64,000 nucleotides of DNA from Allodiplogaster sudhausi (taxonomy: Eukaryota > Nematoda > Chromadorea > Rhabditida > Diplogasteridae). The position numbers and the translations under genes were made by a program. Of the stretch, positions 46,301 to 57,854 are shown piece by piece (within the stretch, counting starts at the first letter, position 1; each line of letters starts with the position of its first letter). Below the pieces are notes generated by a model. That model was not told the origin of the DNA, did no database searches, and saw only the letters and a list, made by a program, of their open reading frames with translations. The DNA lies in NCBI GenBank assembly GCA_945643635.1, contig CALZFC010000356.1, positions 2,243,501 to 2,307,500 of the forward strand. The letters run 5' to 3'.

Positions 46301-46610
46301 ATAACACCCTTCAGAACCTTTGGCATTCGCCTGGTTTTAGCCTTTTTTTAAAAAGAACATATTAGAGTGCATACGAGCTTGTGTTACTTTTGTGCACGTG
46401 CAATGAAAACAAGATTTGTGATTTTGTCAAAAGAATACCACTTAGAGACTGATATTATTCTGGTCTATTGTTCTGGTTGCACATAACGTAGAATTAGTCC
46501 TTAGTTCTCAGGTTGGTTCGCTTCCGAAGACGCTGACCACACGGCACTTGCAAGCTGCAGCTCGGCAACAGTCCTCCTGCCATTCCTCTCCCCATCTCCC
46601 ACCCTAGCTC

Positions 46611-46676
<66 letters not shown>

Positions 46677-47445
46677 ATCTCGCTCTCTCCCTCGTTCTCT
46701 CTCACTCTTTCTTTTTGTCTGCCTCTCTGTCTCTCTCTCTGTATGTCTCTCTCTCTCGCTCTTTCTCTCTCACTCACTCTCTCTTTATCTCATTGTCCAT
46801 TGATTGTAAGATGAGAAATGTGTCTATCATTTTTCCGTGTTTTCTTTGTGTTTGGTGAATTGATGAATTTATAAAGCTTCATGATTAGTAGATAGACATG
46901 CGGTGTTGAACAGACTGAAAAGGAAAGAAGTAAATGAAAAAGCTTGATAGGGAGGACAAAGCAAAATAAATATATAGAGAGAAAGCTGCTGAACATATAG
47001 CTGGATGACTGGGATGATGAGATGAGGAGCAGAGGTAAGAATTTAAAGAGGAGGAGCGGTGGAAGCAGGTTATTAAAGGGCACGACATGCCATCCGAAGA
47101 CATTCCAAGATGAAATTTTGTGAAATCTTTCACGCAAAAGTGACCACCGCGAGGCGGCCTCGAACCCTCATACAATGCACATCATAATGAAGCTCTAACC
47201 TACACACTACACGGTCACGTTTAGCCAAATGGCTGAACACTTACTCATTGAAACTGCTTCCGAGTGTTATAGGAAACACCCTCACAGCCATAAAGCGTTC
47301 ACCGCAATGGAGAGTGATTTCCACCGTGATTATCTACACGCGCTAATGGAACTATTATCTCTTAGTTGAATTCATTTTCCAGTGCTCTTTCCTTATCTCT
47401 TTCTCTCTCTCTCTATCTCTCTCTCTCCCTCTCTCTCTATCTCTA

Positions 47446-47488
<43 letters not shown>

Positions 47489-48261
47489 CTCTCTCTCTCT
47501 CTCGCTGTCTATCTGTCTGTCTCTGTCTGTGCTGTGGCAGAAGTATATCCGCCCCATTCCTTTTTCAATTGCTGAATTAGAGACAACTGATTGTGAGTTG
47601 ACAATGAGAACTTGATGGCTGAAAGTTTGCAGAAGGATATACGAGAGGGTGGCATAGAGAATGACAACCCGCAAATGTGAGCGTGTATTGTGAAGGGTTA
47701 ACGTCTCAATGTTTTGCGCAGTGAACGAGGGTTCGAGGTCGGTCGACTCGTGGATGTAGCTTTTGTGTGTAAGATTTCACAGAATTTCAGATCTTTGGAT
47801 GGCATAATCAGGGGTGGCCCCGGCCACCGCTCCCGAGCTCGGCCCCGGCCCCCGGGGCCGGGGCCGACCCTGGGAGCCGGGGCCGAGCTCGGGAGCGGGG
47901 GCCGGGGTCGGGGCCTACCCTGGGGGCTGTGGATAATTAGATGAATTTCACCCCCAGTTGAACAAATTATGAGCCAATTTATAATGAAATATGTATTGCA
48001 CATACGCATTTTCTCAATTTTGGATAAATTTTTCCCATGACGCGAAATTTTTAAAGAAAATTTTTTAGCTTTGGGGTTGGGGCCGCCTTCGGGGCCTACC
48101 ACGGTGGCCCGAGCCGGGGCCGGGGCCTACCTTGGGGGCCGGGGCCGGGGCTGGGGCCTACCCTGGGGCCGGGGCCGGATATTTTCGGCCCCCGGCCACC
48201 CCTGGGCATAATCATGTCGTGCCCACAAGATAAAGGGAGATGGAAAGAGAGGTGCAGCAGA

Positions 48262-48307
<46 letters not shown>

Positions 48308-51300
48308 CATACAGAATGAGAGAGAGAGACAGAGAGACATACAGAATGAGAGAGAGAGAGCTAGAGAGAGCGAGAGAAAGAGTGAGTAGGTGAGAGTGAG
48401 AGACTGATACAGAGAGGGAGAGAGCGATAGCGAGCGAGCGAGAGAGAAAGAGAGAGAGAGAGAGAGAGCACTGGACAACGAGTTCAAGTTAGGAGATAAT
48501 CTAAGGTAAGCATGAGTGTCCGCTGTGCTGGCCTTGTTGCAGATGGAGTGACGGCGTAAATCACACGCCATGGTTCTCTGAGCATGTGTTCAGCCTTTGA
48601 CAGCAGCAAATCGTGGGCCTGTAGTGTCTAGGTTAGCGCCCCACAGTGATGCCCAAGTGACAAGGGTTCGGGGTCAGGTCGTGTAATTCGCTTTTGCGCG
48701 AAAGATTTCACAGAATTTCAGTTGGGAATGTCTTTGAATTGCACACTCATGCCGTGCTCGTTAATTTCTCCGCCTGCTTCCCCTGCTTATCAGCCTCTCT
48801 TCCAAGGCCAACCTCTTTCCTCTTCCTTATTCTTCCAGCGTCATGTTCACTAGTTCTCGGCTCGTCCTCTATTTTGTTTTCTCTACCTATCATGATTTAT
48901 CTCTATAATGCTTTTTTTCCTTTACTTCTTTCCTTTTCACTATGTTCAACACCGCTTGCCTACCTGTTAATCTAGAAGCTTTATCAATTCACTTAAGAAG
49001 CAAAAACAACAATACTATGGACTACATGTCTCATCATACAGTCATCCGTCATGGACAGCGAGCAAGAGATAGAGAGAGAGAGAGAGAGAGAAAGAAAGAG
49101 AGAGAGAGAGAGCGAGAGGGAGCTAGGGTGGGAGAGAGAGATGGGGAGAGGAAGGGGAGGATGACTCTTGCCGAGCTGCTTGTGCCGTCTGGTCAGCGAC
49201 TTCGGAAGCGAGCCAGCCTGACATTCAAGGAATAAGCTATGTGCACTCACAATCAGGTATTTCCGAATTAACCTAATAATGCTAGAGTAGAAGCTCGAGC
49301 CAAACTTGGAGCATTTTGTAATTTGGATTGAAATCCTTATAATAAGTACATAATTTTGACTATCCGGCAAACAAATCTTACTGGGCAATTTATTTGACAA
49401 AAATAGGCTCGAATTTCTACCAATCAAAAAGTTAGGCTAATTCTGAAAACCAGAGCAACCAAAGAATGTTTTGGTCACATTTCCGTAAAAGTAACATAAA
49501 CTCGTATGTACTGTAATATAATCTTGAAGAGAATAAAAAGTAAAATCAGGCCAAGGAAAACGGTTGCGAAGAGTTATGATAAAGGAAGATTTTTTTAATA
49601 CAAAATGTGAAGACTAACGGTAGTTCGGGAGGCGGTCAGCTGTTCAGATTCCTTAGCTGGCGCCGACTACGACCTCCTTCCCAAGACTGAAGCCGACCCT
49701 TCAAAAATCAATCAGAGAACTCACTTAAGAAGATTGTAATTGAAATGAAAGATTCATAGCAAATAAGTGATAATTTCTCTAGTATTCTGCCCTTCTTATG
49801 TAGCTTCAAATAAAAGTAAATAAACGTATGTTCCGTTTCAACTACAGTAATCAAGCACATGGTACAGTAAACCGTCGAAAGTGAATGTTTAATATCTTCA
49901 ATGAGTATATTTTAAGGATCAGTTTAAGTTAAAACCAAAGGACTTACAAGTAATTTACCAGTCATTTCCAGAGTGTTGGGAGCTTAGAAGAGATTGGCAG
50001 GCAGATTGGGAGGGAGAGATGGGCAGAGGTAGGGAAGGATGACGCTTGTCAAGCTGCAGTTGCTGAGTCTTCAGCGTCCTCCGAAGTGGAATCAGCCTGA
50101 CAGCGAAGAAATAAGTTATGGGCAACCACAATAGTCTAGTATTCAGTCTAGAAGACATTCTATTGACAAAATACCAAAATATGAAGGTTTTCATGTTTCT
50201 TTTTCCCAGTGCATAGCTCATATAAGATATTAAAGAAAAAATATACTAAAAACAGGCAAAGGCGCTTTCAAGAGTTGTGCTAGATCAAAAGGTTTAATAG
50301 CAATTCTAGATGTATGTCATGCCAACAAGAAGATATGATTTGTGAAGATTACCCATAATTTATATAACTTGTGCAGTCATTAAAAAAAGAAATGTCAGGA
50401 CTAACGGTAGTTTGTGTACACTCTAGGCGAGTCTGGCCGCGACCTTTACATTTCTGGCTGGGCCGACTACGACCTCCGTGTAATCGGCAAACTGGCGGTG
50501 ATCCTTCAAAAAGAGCAATCTAAACTCAAATGCCACTTTCTACTGCATTTACCACTTGATTTATTTTATGAAATAAAGTTGAAATTTACATTTTAAGACA
50601 TTGTGTGCTGTGTGTGGAAGAGAATGAGGATTCGAAAAAGGTATAGATCTCTTTATTTGGTTGCCTGTACGTCGAGATATTTCTTGCGTGCCATTTGGAA
50701 AATTGCGCGCGCTGCGGCACAAATCGGCCACTTTGGCGGTACATCACTGTAGGTCAAAATGTGCCAAAAATTTGAGAGACCATATTTAACGGTATACTTT
50801 TAATATTTATCAATAATCTTTCAATGTTTGACTGCATGTTCAAATTTACACAATAAATTCTAGATACCAGAAATAGGCCTAAAAATAAACAGTCTATTTT
50901 TATACTTAATCTTTACCTATAAATCAAAGAGATCAAATTTGAATAACATTTAAAATTATATCGAATGGACTTTTCTTTTAAACAATTGAATAAGCTTAAA
51001 TTAGATTATGTTGAAACCAATGTTCAAATGCAGATACCCACAAAATGGTTCGAGGTTTTTCCTCGTAAAAACAAAATATATGCAGTATCAACTCCTCTTT
51101 CATGAGATTCAGTTTTTTTCTAGTCGTAATAAGAAAGTTACTGCCTGAAAACCACATTTCAAAATCCAACAGGATAACAGTCATATAAGTTTAATTTTGT
51201 TTTTCGAAAATCTGGGACTTTTTTGTGTAGGTTTGAACATGGAATCGAACACCTGCCAAAATTATAGCTAAGAGAAAAATTTAAAAAAAAAACTTTTTGT

Positions 51301-51409
51301 CCACATAAACATCATTATTGCTCTCATGCATATGTGCAATTTCTCAACATACACATGATTTAATAAGTTGTTGTCACGGACAACACTTGATTCGCGTAAC
51401 CGTTGCAAA

Positions 51410-51455
<46 letters not shown>

Positions 51456-51620
51456 GTACGCACCAGTACCGCCAGACTGGGCGGCATCGATCCATTGACC
51501 TTCTTGACCACGTGTGCCACTTCCTTGACAGCCTCCGGGAACCTGCGATCGAAAGTCGCATTCGGCTTCTTCGGCTCGTTCCTGGCCGTTGGACTCAGGA
51601 GCTCTATTTCGCCATGTGCG
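43358..51620 (-). CDS. Paralogous family member 3, split by a 6.7-kb transposon
   Basis: Proposed exons: 51620-51464 (IELLSPTARNEPKKPNATFD, then VVKKVNGSMPPSLAVL), 43916-43761 (ESLDLEIRRHLKLLPDSLEE, YYLELIDQAEMARTAVND) and 43567-43358 (LINSLRDDAPESLAEIEEKK, then NNESAQQCIKIAMETCSSAP and a Pro/Lys-rich tail). All joints are phase 0. About 180 residues are visible; the signal-peptide exon upstream of 51620 is not found. Helical, charged, two or more Cys. Family not recognised. The intron between the first two exons would be 7.5 kb because it contains the foldback element 44082-50749. Alternatively, the right-hand exon is an orphan of a separate duplicated unit and the left pair a truncated gene. 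Confidence 0.5.
46615..46800. repeat. CT microsatellite inside foldback left arm
   Basis: Long (CT)n with sporadic interruptions. A second CT tract (47390-47525) and GA tracts (48265-48470, 49070-49125) occur elsewhere in the foldback, roughly mirrored about its centre. Confidence 0.9.
47091..47240 (-). repeat. tRNA-related SINE-like copy 1
   Basis: Read on the minus strand: a tRNA A-box-like GTGTAGGTTAGAGC, then a B-box-like GAGGGTTCGAGGCC about 45 bases later, then a shared tail GAAAGATTTCACAAAATTTC. No acceptor-stem pairing was seen, so it is a tRNA-derived repeat, not a tRNA gene. Confidence 0.55.
47640..47797 (+). repeat. tRNA-related SINE-like copy 2
   Basis: Contains the B-box-like GAGGGTTCGAGGTCGGTCGA and the tail AAGATTTCACAGAATTTCAG shared with copies 1 and 3. 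The A-box half is more diverged. The hAT MITE at 47809 is inserted just after it. Confidence 0.5.
47809..48204. mobile_element. hAT MITE nested in the foldback element
   Basis: Ends CAGGGGTGGCC and GGCCACCCCTG, flanked by the 8-bp duplication GGCATAAT (47801-47808 and 48205-48212). GC-rich GGGGCCGGGGCC runs occupy both sides of an AT-rich middle. The sequence across the filled site (GGATGGCAT...CATGTCGTGCC) matches the empty homologous position in SINE-like copy 1. Confidence 0.9.
48586..48740 (+). repeat. tRNA-related SINE-like copy 3
   Basis: A-box-like GTAGTGTCTAGGTTAGCGC, B-box-like AAGGGTTCGGGGTCAGGTC and tail GAAAGATTTCACAGAATTTC. It is the inverted counterpart of copy 1 in the other foldback arm. 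Confidence 0.6.
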
Positions 51621-51890
51621 CTGCAACGGGAAACAAAAGGCAATGGAATGACTGGTTGCTAACGACTCAGGGACGTAAGAGTGCGAGTCCTGAGGTCTCG
51701 TGATCGGGGATTATGTTTTGTTGTGCAATATTCTCTCATAATAAATTTTTAGTAAATCCGTATTCTTCTCTCGCTATATTTCATTTTCCTCTCTCCCTAT
51801 CTTTCTTTTTGTTCCAATCTATTTATTTCTATTCCTAACCACTACGCCAACCCGATGGGTGCTGCACAAGCAACTGAATAACTAACTATC
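50925..51890. repeat. Segmental duplication, unit 2
   Basis: Counterpart of 41786-42760. It includes a (TA)n expansion at 51413-51452 where unit 1 has an A-rich tract, immediately next to the donor of the exon at 51464-51620. Confidence 0.8.
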
Positions 51891-52030
51891 AAAACTTTAA
51901 AAATTCATTTTAAAAAAATTGTTAAAAGACAACCCTTATCTGTTTTTTTATGTCTGCGGGATTCGAAGCTGAATGAATTTGACATTCTGCTTTTCTATCA
52001 CTCACAATCAGCAGTATTACAACGAGTAGT

Positions 52031-55000
52031 TCATAGGGGATAGTTCTTTTTTCTCAATCTATCGCATTCAACTAACAGATTCTTCGCTCTTTTGAGAGAG
52101 CGCATCGCCGCGGAAGAAGAATCGAGGAGAGGAGGAGATACGCCGGGGCCTGGCTGGGCATTGTTGCCACCGCCGGTAAGTCGCGGCGAGTCGGAGGAGG
52201 ACGAGTCGCGGCGAGTCTTGAGCGCATTCGGCTTCACACCTGTGCCGTAGACTCGAAATTATGCTATATTGTATAACTGCATTAAGTCTCTCTGACTCTT
52301 TCTCCGACTATCATTTTATCAAGCATCACCAATTGTAAAGCGAAATAGTCCATGCGATGTTGTTTTTATTGCTCTTCAAATTAGGCCTCTATGATTTGTA
52401 CGCTAGACTTCTGAATGCTGAAATTGACGTCAATTTCAGGATATTATATTTCATTTTTCAGGGGATAAAATACCATGGATGGCACACAAAATAGAAAATA
52501 TAATCAACTTCAAGTTTGTCGACTTAATAAACTGTATGGAACAGTTTTCAGAACATAATTTAAATTGATACCATTTTTCGCGCTCAAATTAGTAGAACAA
52601 TGTCATCGATTGTTTTTCCAAATTTCCATATGTGGATGAATTATTTACAATTCTCCGTTCTTTCGAATATTGCAACCATTTTGACAATCCGACTCGCAAG
52701 TGAACCGATTTTTGTTGGCTTCGAAAGAGTTTTCGTACTTTTTGTACCATCTTTGCTCGTAAAATGTAATTTCTTGTCTTTTGGAGTACTTTTTAGCGGC
52801 ACATCGTAAAGGAACTTTAAAGAATTCTATAGTATTCATTATTCGGTGCGAGATCTATTAGAACGATGATACTGCTTAATGTTAAAAAAAAACCATTAAG
52901 CAGTTTCATTATGAAAATAATCAGCAATATAACTCAAACAGTGAGCATTCAAATATATATCCAAAAAACGCATCATCAGACTTTGATTGTAAAGCTGTCT
53001 CCGACTCAGTTTCAGCTTCTCTTCCTCGTAGTTGAAAAATTATTGGGAAAATCTGTGTATAAAGCCCATGACCCATATACACGAAATATACACGAAATGC
53101 AATGTGCGAAGCCGAGTGCCGCATCGAGGGGTCCTTGTGCACTGTCGAGCCTGTAAAATGAGCAGATCTCACTTTTGCTTATTTCAAATTGATCTTTTAG
53201 TTTTCCCGCCGATACTTGCGCCAGTAAAGAACTTACGGATAAAGTCCTTAAAGCTGGGCGAAGAGGTCTCCGGGAGTCGAGTCGACAGGCCGAAATCCTT
53301 TGCATCCTGCAAAAGTTATCTTTTTTTGCAATGAAAGAGACACATCAAATAAATATGTAAATGGCGTACAGCTGGTCAAAATAAAACTATGGTTAGTCAA
53401 AGGAGCTCAGAGCTCACAACCGTAACCGTAAAGACGGCCAATGGACCATATGTCCGCTGATTGGCAGTATTTTAGCCGAGATACCTCTGGAGCTTTGCTG
53501 AACAGGAGATTTGATACGAATGTACAAACAGTATACCACAATAAGAGACGCTTAGTTTCTTGCAACTGGATAATAGGAGAGAGAGATAGAACTTGTGCAT
53601 GTGTGTGTGTTAGAACAGGCAAAGAAAGAGCAAAAGAGGCAAAAAGATACAACGAGAGAGATAGAGACACATAGAGCTAGATTGAGAGAGAAAGAGAAGA
53701 GCAGCTGAAACTAACAACTCAGGCGTGCCACAGTAAAGACTCATCAGCATTCCGGCTGAACACGTCGCGGCCAAGCCAAAGTCGGTCAGCAAGATCTTAA
53801 CATTCAAAGTATTTGCCATGAGCGAGTGCCTTCTTTTCTGCTTCAGGTCTCAGAAACTTCCAGATGAATTGTTTTTATAAACCTTGTGCGAGGTGAATCT
53901 CTGACGTGGCCCAAGTCGCTGAGAAGCACATTTTCTAATTTGACATCCCTGTGAATTATGTTCTTGCGGTGGAAGTATGTGACTGCCTGTAAAGTTTCGT
54001 TTGGTTTGAGTTTAATGATCTTAAATCGTTATTTTTAAATTAATTGATTAATTAATTTTAAAATAACGCCTGGTATAATAAATTGATTGATTGAATATTT
54101 ATTGATCATGCGGAAGCTGTGTTATGCTTCCTGCTTTCCCTTATCATCGTTGAGGCAGATCAATCATAAAGAAACATGAAACTCAACCGTAATCTATTAG
54201 TATTTTCCTGACTATTGTAGTCGCGTCTCTCCAAATCACATGCTCTCTCGCCCTTGTGTCAAGCAAAAAGGCGCGAATTCAAAAACGAGTTTTTGTTTCC
54301 TTTAAAGGAACTATCCGGCGAATGATTATACAATAGCGCTAGAGAGCCAGTTTGAATGCGCGCGCTCATAAAGTTGCCTGTCGCTCGGTCTAGAGAGCGT
54401 GTGAAATGGGAGGGCGGCTATGACCTACCGTAACCAATTCTCTGCCCGCCAGTTTTCACGTTACTATTGCTCAGAAAGTAATGAAAGAAAATCGCTCAGA
54501 TTTTTTAGATATATGTTTTACGCCAATATGAACTTATCAACATAGAAGAAAGCATAGGTTAATTATTCCCCGGATACCTCCTTTAATGATACATTCACCG
54601 TTTTCTCTCTCTCCCTCTCTCTTCAAGCCCTCTCAACCTAAAATTTGTGCAAACTTGTGGTGCTATTAATCTAATAAAATGAGCAGACGTGCAATTAATC
54701 CAGGAAAAAAACAAGTTATGCTCGACTTTTTGTTTAGCAACGTTTTTCGAGAAGAACTCATCTCACAATTTAGATAAGTGGGAGGAGTCTGAGAAAAAGA
54801 GTTTAAGTCCATCTTTCTCTTTTCCATATAAATCAGCTCATTTGAGTTTTCAAGCTCAATCTTTTTCGTTTAACAAATAAATTAAACTTTCGCCCCATTT
54901 TCGTCCTAGCTTAATTGCATTACATAGAAAGAAGAAGGATTTACGTAAGCTCGTCTTCTAATCGCAAGATAGTAAAAAGCGTGAGAGGGAAAAGGAAGCT

Positions 55001-55626
55001 ATGAATCAATGCGCCCTCACTCTGTTGCCAGCTAATTCCCGTCACTTTTTTTCTCTCTCTCTCAGTTCTCGCAATCTCTCAATCTAGCTCTTTATCCCTC
55101 TTTTTTATACAACATCAAGCTGACTGAGGTGACGTGATGATGAGGGCGTAGTGCTGCTCAGTGAGGGCGTTGATCAGCCGAACAGCGGAGCCGAGACGGT
55201 ATGGCTCCATGATGATCAGAACGGTCTTCTTCTCCCGGAACGACCCAAGGTACTTGACGATATTGGGACCGCCGTTCACCTAAAACGCAAGCGAATCAAG
55301 CATTCCAAACTTTCATATAGCAGTTCGTCTGTATTAATTCACATACTTGACATTTGTGCAGAAATTTTTTTTCCAGAATTTCTGCAACTATTTTTCATGC
55401 GACAAGAACACATGTGCTTTGAAAATAAACATTGAGAACAGCAGAAGCATTCGTGAGAATCTGTGCACAAACCCTCGAGATGATGCTAATTTCTCTTCTC
55501 ACATCCTCCATTGTGTCGTTTCTTTCCGCATACTTGATCTTCTGCTCAGAGGGAATGGGCAGAACTTTGATGGCGACCGAGTCCTGGCTTGACAAGAGTT
55601 CCGCCTGAAATAAATAAAATAAATAA

Positions 55627-55668
<42 letters not shown>

Positions 55669-57003
55669 TTTTTGTTAATCACAAGTTTAAACGTTTATTT
55701 ATTTATTTATCTTGGTGTGTTATTAAGAGAGCCAATCTGAAAGGTTCGAGCAGGCAACTATGAGAGGCATGTCAGGAACAAAATGTTTTATTCTTCCTTC
55801 TAAAGGCATATGTCGAACATTATAAAGATCACAAAAAAAATTTCCAAACATTTTTTTCTGTTATTTCACCATGGATAAGCTTCGAAACCCAAAAAATGCA
55901 AATGAGTATAATATGATTCGTTGTTAACATACATTAATTTTGAAATATTTATTCGATTCACAGTTGAAAGAAGCTCAAAAATGGCCCTAATAGCTTTTTA
56001 TAAACCTATCGGGCCGGGCTGGGCCGGTCCATTGCCACCTCTACTGGCGGGACATTTTGTGTGTTATTATACTTAATTTGGTTTCCTTAAGGCAATGGGT
56101 TACACATTTAACAATTTGGGTTGTATTTGGCTTGGATTATTCAGTTCACACCGCTTATGAAAAAAGCGCTAACTAAATAAAGTGGGGTTTATCGGGGAAA
56201 TTTAAAAGGTTATTTTACTTAATAAGGGTTTTTTTTAACCAGTTGTGTATAAATTAATCATTTGGAAAGTGATAACTATAGATATTTTACTTGCGAAGTT
56301 TAACTTCATATCGTTTATGAAATGAAAGTGCTAACTGAAGCTATTGGGTATTGCCAGGGACTTTTTTTGTCGCAACCAATTAAAAAACTCGTTTACAAAT
56401 CATAAATGATGGAAAACGAAGCCAGGAAAGAAAAGTATAGACGACTGATAATGAAACACCTGACCACCCGAACTTCATATGACATAGTTTACCACCCGGT
56501 ACGGCCAGTAGCGGCATACTGTAGCCAGCCCACTTTGCCAATGAATTCTTGAAACTGAGTCTTGTGAACTGAAGTTTTAATAATTTTTTGAAAAATCATC
56601 TGCGGTCTCAAAACTTAAACAAGTACAAAATACCTACGCAATTTTCAAATGAAATAAAACATCAAGAATAACCCACTGTTAAATAAATAAAAATATTTAA
56701 AAAATTAATTTTTACCCATGACTATCGCGTCGCTAAGCGCGGGCGCATCCGCGCAGTCGAAACTACAAAAAAGATAAAATGACTCGAATATCTTTGAATT
56801 AACTATAAGAAAGTATTCGAACGGTTTTTTTTTACGAACCAAACTAAAGATAGTTAAATGGAATGAAAACAAACAGCAATCAAACATAACCATACTTAGG
56901 AATAAGAAATGAAAACATACACACCGAGCGCGCAGTTGCCATTTCCGTGATGAGGACGCTGCTGTGAGTGACTGTCGATCAGCGTGCGAGCGGACGAAAA
57001 TGT
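52031..57003 (-). CDS. Serine/threonine-type protein kinase, partly resolved
   Basis: Exons recognised: 55604-55473 (VAIKVLP, the ATP-anchoring Lys; then EDVRREISIISR with the alpha-C Glu), 55279-about 55134 (NGGPNIVKYLGSF, hinge LIIMEPYRLGSA), 53986-53883 (IIHRDVKLENVLL catalytic loop), 53832-53716 (LLTDFGLA Mg-binding loop, LYCGTPE), 53497-53418 (FKAPEV, SADIWSIG), 53306-53237, 53150-53094 (HKDPSMRHSASHIAF, subdomain XI) and 52239-52031 (Ser/Lys-rich tail, TGA). Lys, Glu, HRD, DFG and APE are all present, so activity is plausible. The HRDVKLEN and CGTPE motifs fit a Ser/Thr kinase; the subfamily is not clear. The glycine loop was not found: a candidate first exon (MATARS, about 57003) and 56767-56707 do not reach it. 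The phase between 53418 and 53306 also leaves a small exon unaccounted for. Confidence 0.72.
54301..54596. mobile_element. MITE family C, copy 2 (inverted)
   Basis: TTTAAAGGAACTATCCGGCG to CCGGATACCTCCTTTAA, the reverse of copy 1, in a kinase-gene intron. The adjacent 90 bases on its left (GTCTCTCCAAATCACATGCT, then AGCAAAAAGGCG) recur next to TTTAAAGG at 14790-14890 and 63460-63545, hinting at a larger composite element. Confidence 0.85.
55628..55666. repeat. (TA)n microsatellite
   Basis: About 19 TA units in the intron directly upstream (on the minus strand) of the kinase VAIK exon. Confidence 0.95.
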
Positions 57004-57730
57004 TGGCTGAAAGCCTTCGCCTTTGAAATTCAAACTTGTATTTCAGAACTACACCAGTAATCATAGTGAATATGTCCGTACAAAGCCGAAGAATCGCTAC
57101 CGTCGAGGAATACTTTGACTTGAGGGGACTGCGCAGCGAAAATCACACAATCAGTCTAGAAGCGAATGCTTTTTTTAAATTTCCCTCCCGTTATTGCATT
57201 TTTGGACAAGCGCTTTCCAGCCATTCGTAACATTTTTCAGTTGCAAATTAGAAGAAGAAATTCTTCCTCTTGATTCAAGAGGGAGAATTGACAGGAAAGC
57301 AGTTGATTGTACTTTATGCCTCTCCAGCTGAGATGTACATGCATAAGTATGTGGCCTTAATTTGATTTAAATTTTAGCCAAGTTGCATACATACTTAGAA
57401 GACATTTATCAAAGAATTACAAAATTGAAATAAAGGAAGCACAAATTTGAAATCAAGGAAATTGTAAGCACATTTGCTATGCAACATCTTGTAAGCACCC
57501 TGTGAACTTCTCACCTGACGAATTGATCTCAAATACATAAAACATTCTTTTTTCCTGTTGTAAATAGTATGTTTATCACAAAATAATTCATGAAAAATGC
57601 CTAGCAGATCTGTTTTTACATAGCAGTAAATTCGAGTGCCATGAAAAAAAGAGTCCGACAAAAGAGCCCTGTCCACTTTGCGTGTGAGCAAAAAGGCTGA
57701 AAGAGCTCAAAGTGATTTATGAAGATCAGG

Positions 57731-57840
57731 ACAGACAAAGATCAAAGATCAGTCACGCTAAACAAAGATCAATGATCAAAGATCTAAAGTTCAAAGATCA
57801 AAGATCACGCACGACAAACAAAAATCAAGGATCAGTCACA
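57731..57840. repeat. Degenerate AAAGATCA tandem repeat
   Basis: About a dozen irregularly spaced copies of AAAGATCA or AAGATCA, with variants such as CACGCACGACAAAC and CACGCTAAAC between them. It lies just beyond the channel gene's stop (57855), so in or after its 3'UTR. Confidence 0.8.
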
Positions 57841-57854
57841 GTGATGATAATGTG

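Larger units (their letters stand above)
44082..50749. mobile_element. 6.67-kb foldback transposon, Tc1-like ends
   Basis: The outermost 209 bases (44082-44290 and 50541-50749) are identical inverted copies starting CAGTGATGTACCGCCAAAGT, each flanked by TA, as expected for Tc1/mariner-type insertion. Inner parts are also inverted but diverged: CGCTTCCGAAGACGCTGACC (46510) versus GTCAGCGACTTCGGAAGCG (49194), and 47091-47240 versus 48586-48740, with a CT array on the left mirrored by a GA array on the right. No transposase frame is present. A hAT MITE and tRNA-related repeats lie near the centre. It appears to sit in an intron of the paralogous family member 3. Confidence 0.82.

Noticed and set aside
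47150..47245. Possible tRNA gene
   Set aside because: A- and B-box-like motifs are present but no cloverleaf or acceptor stem forms, and the sequence is repeated with a common tail; treated as a tRNA-derived repeat.
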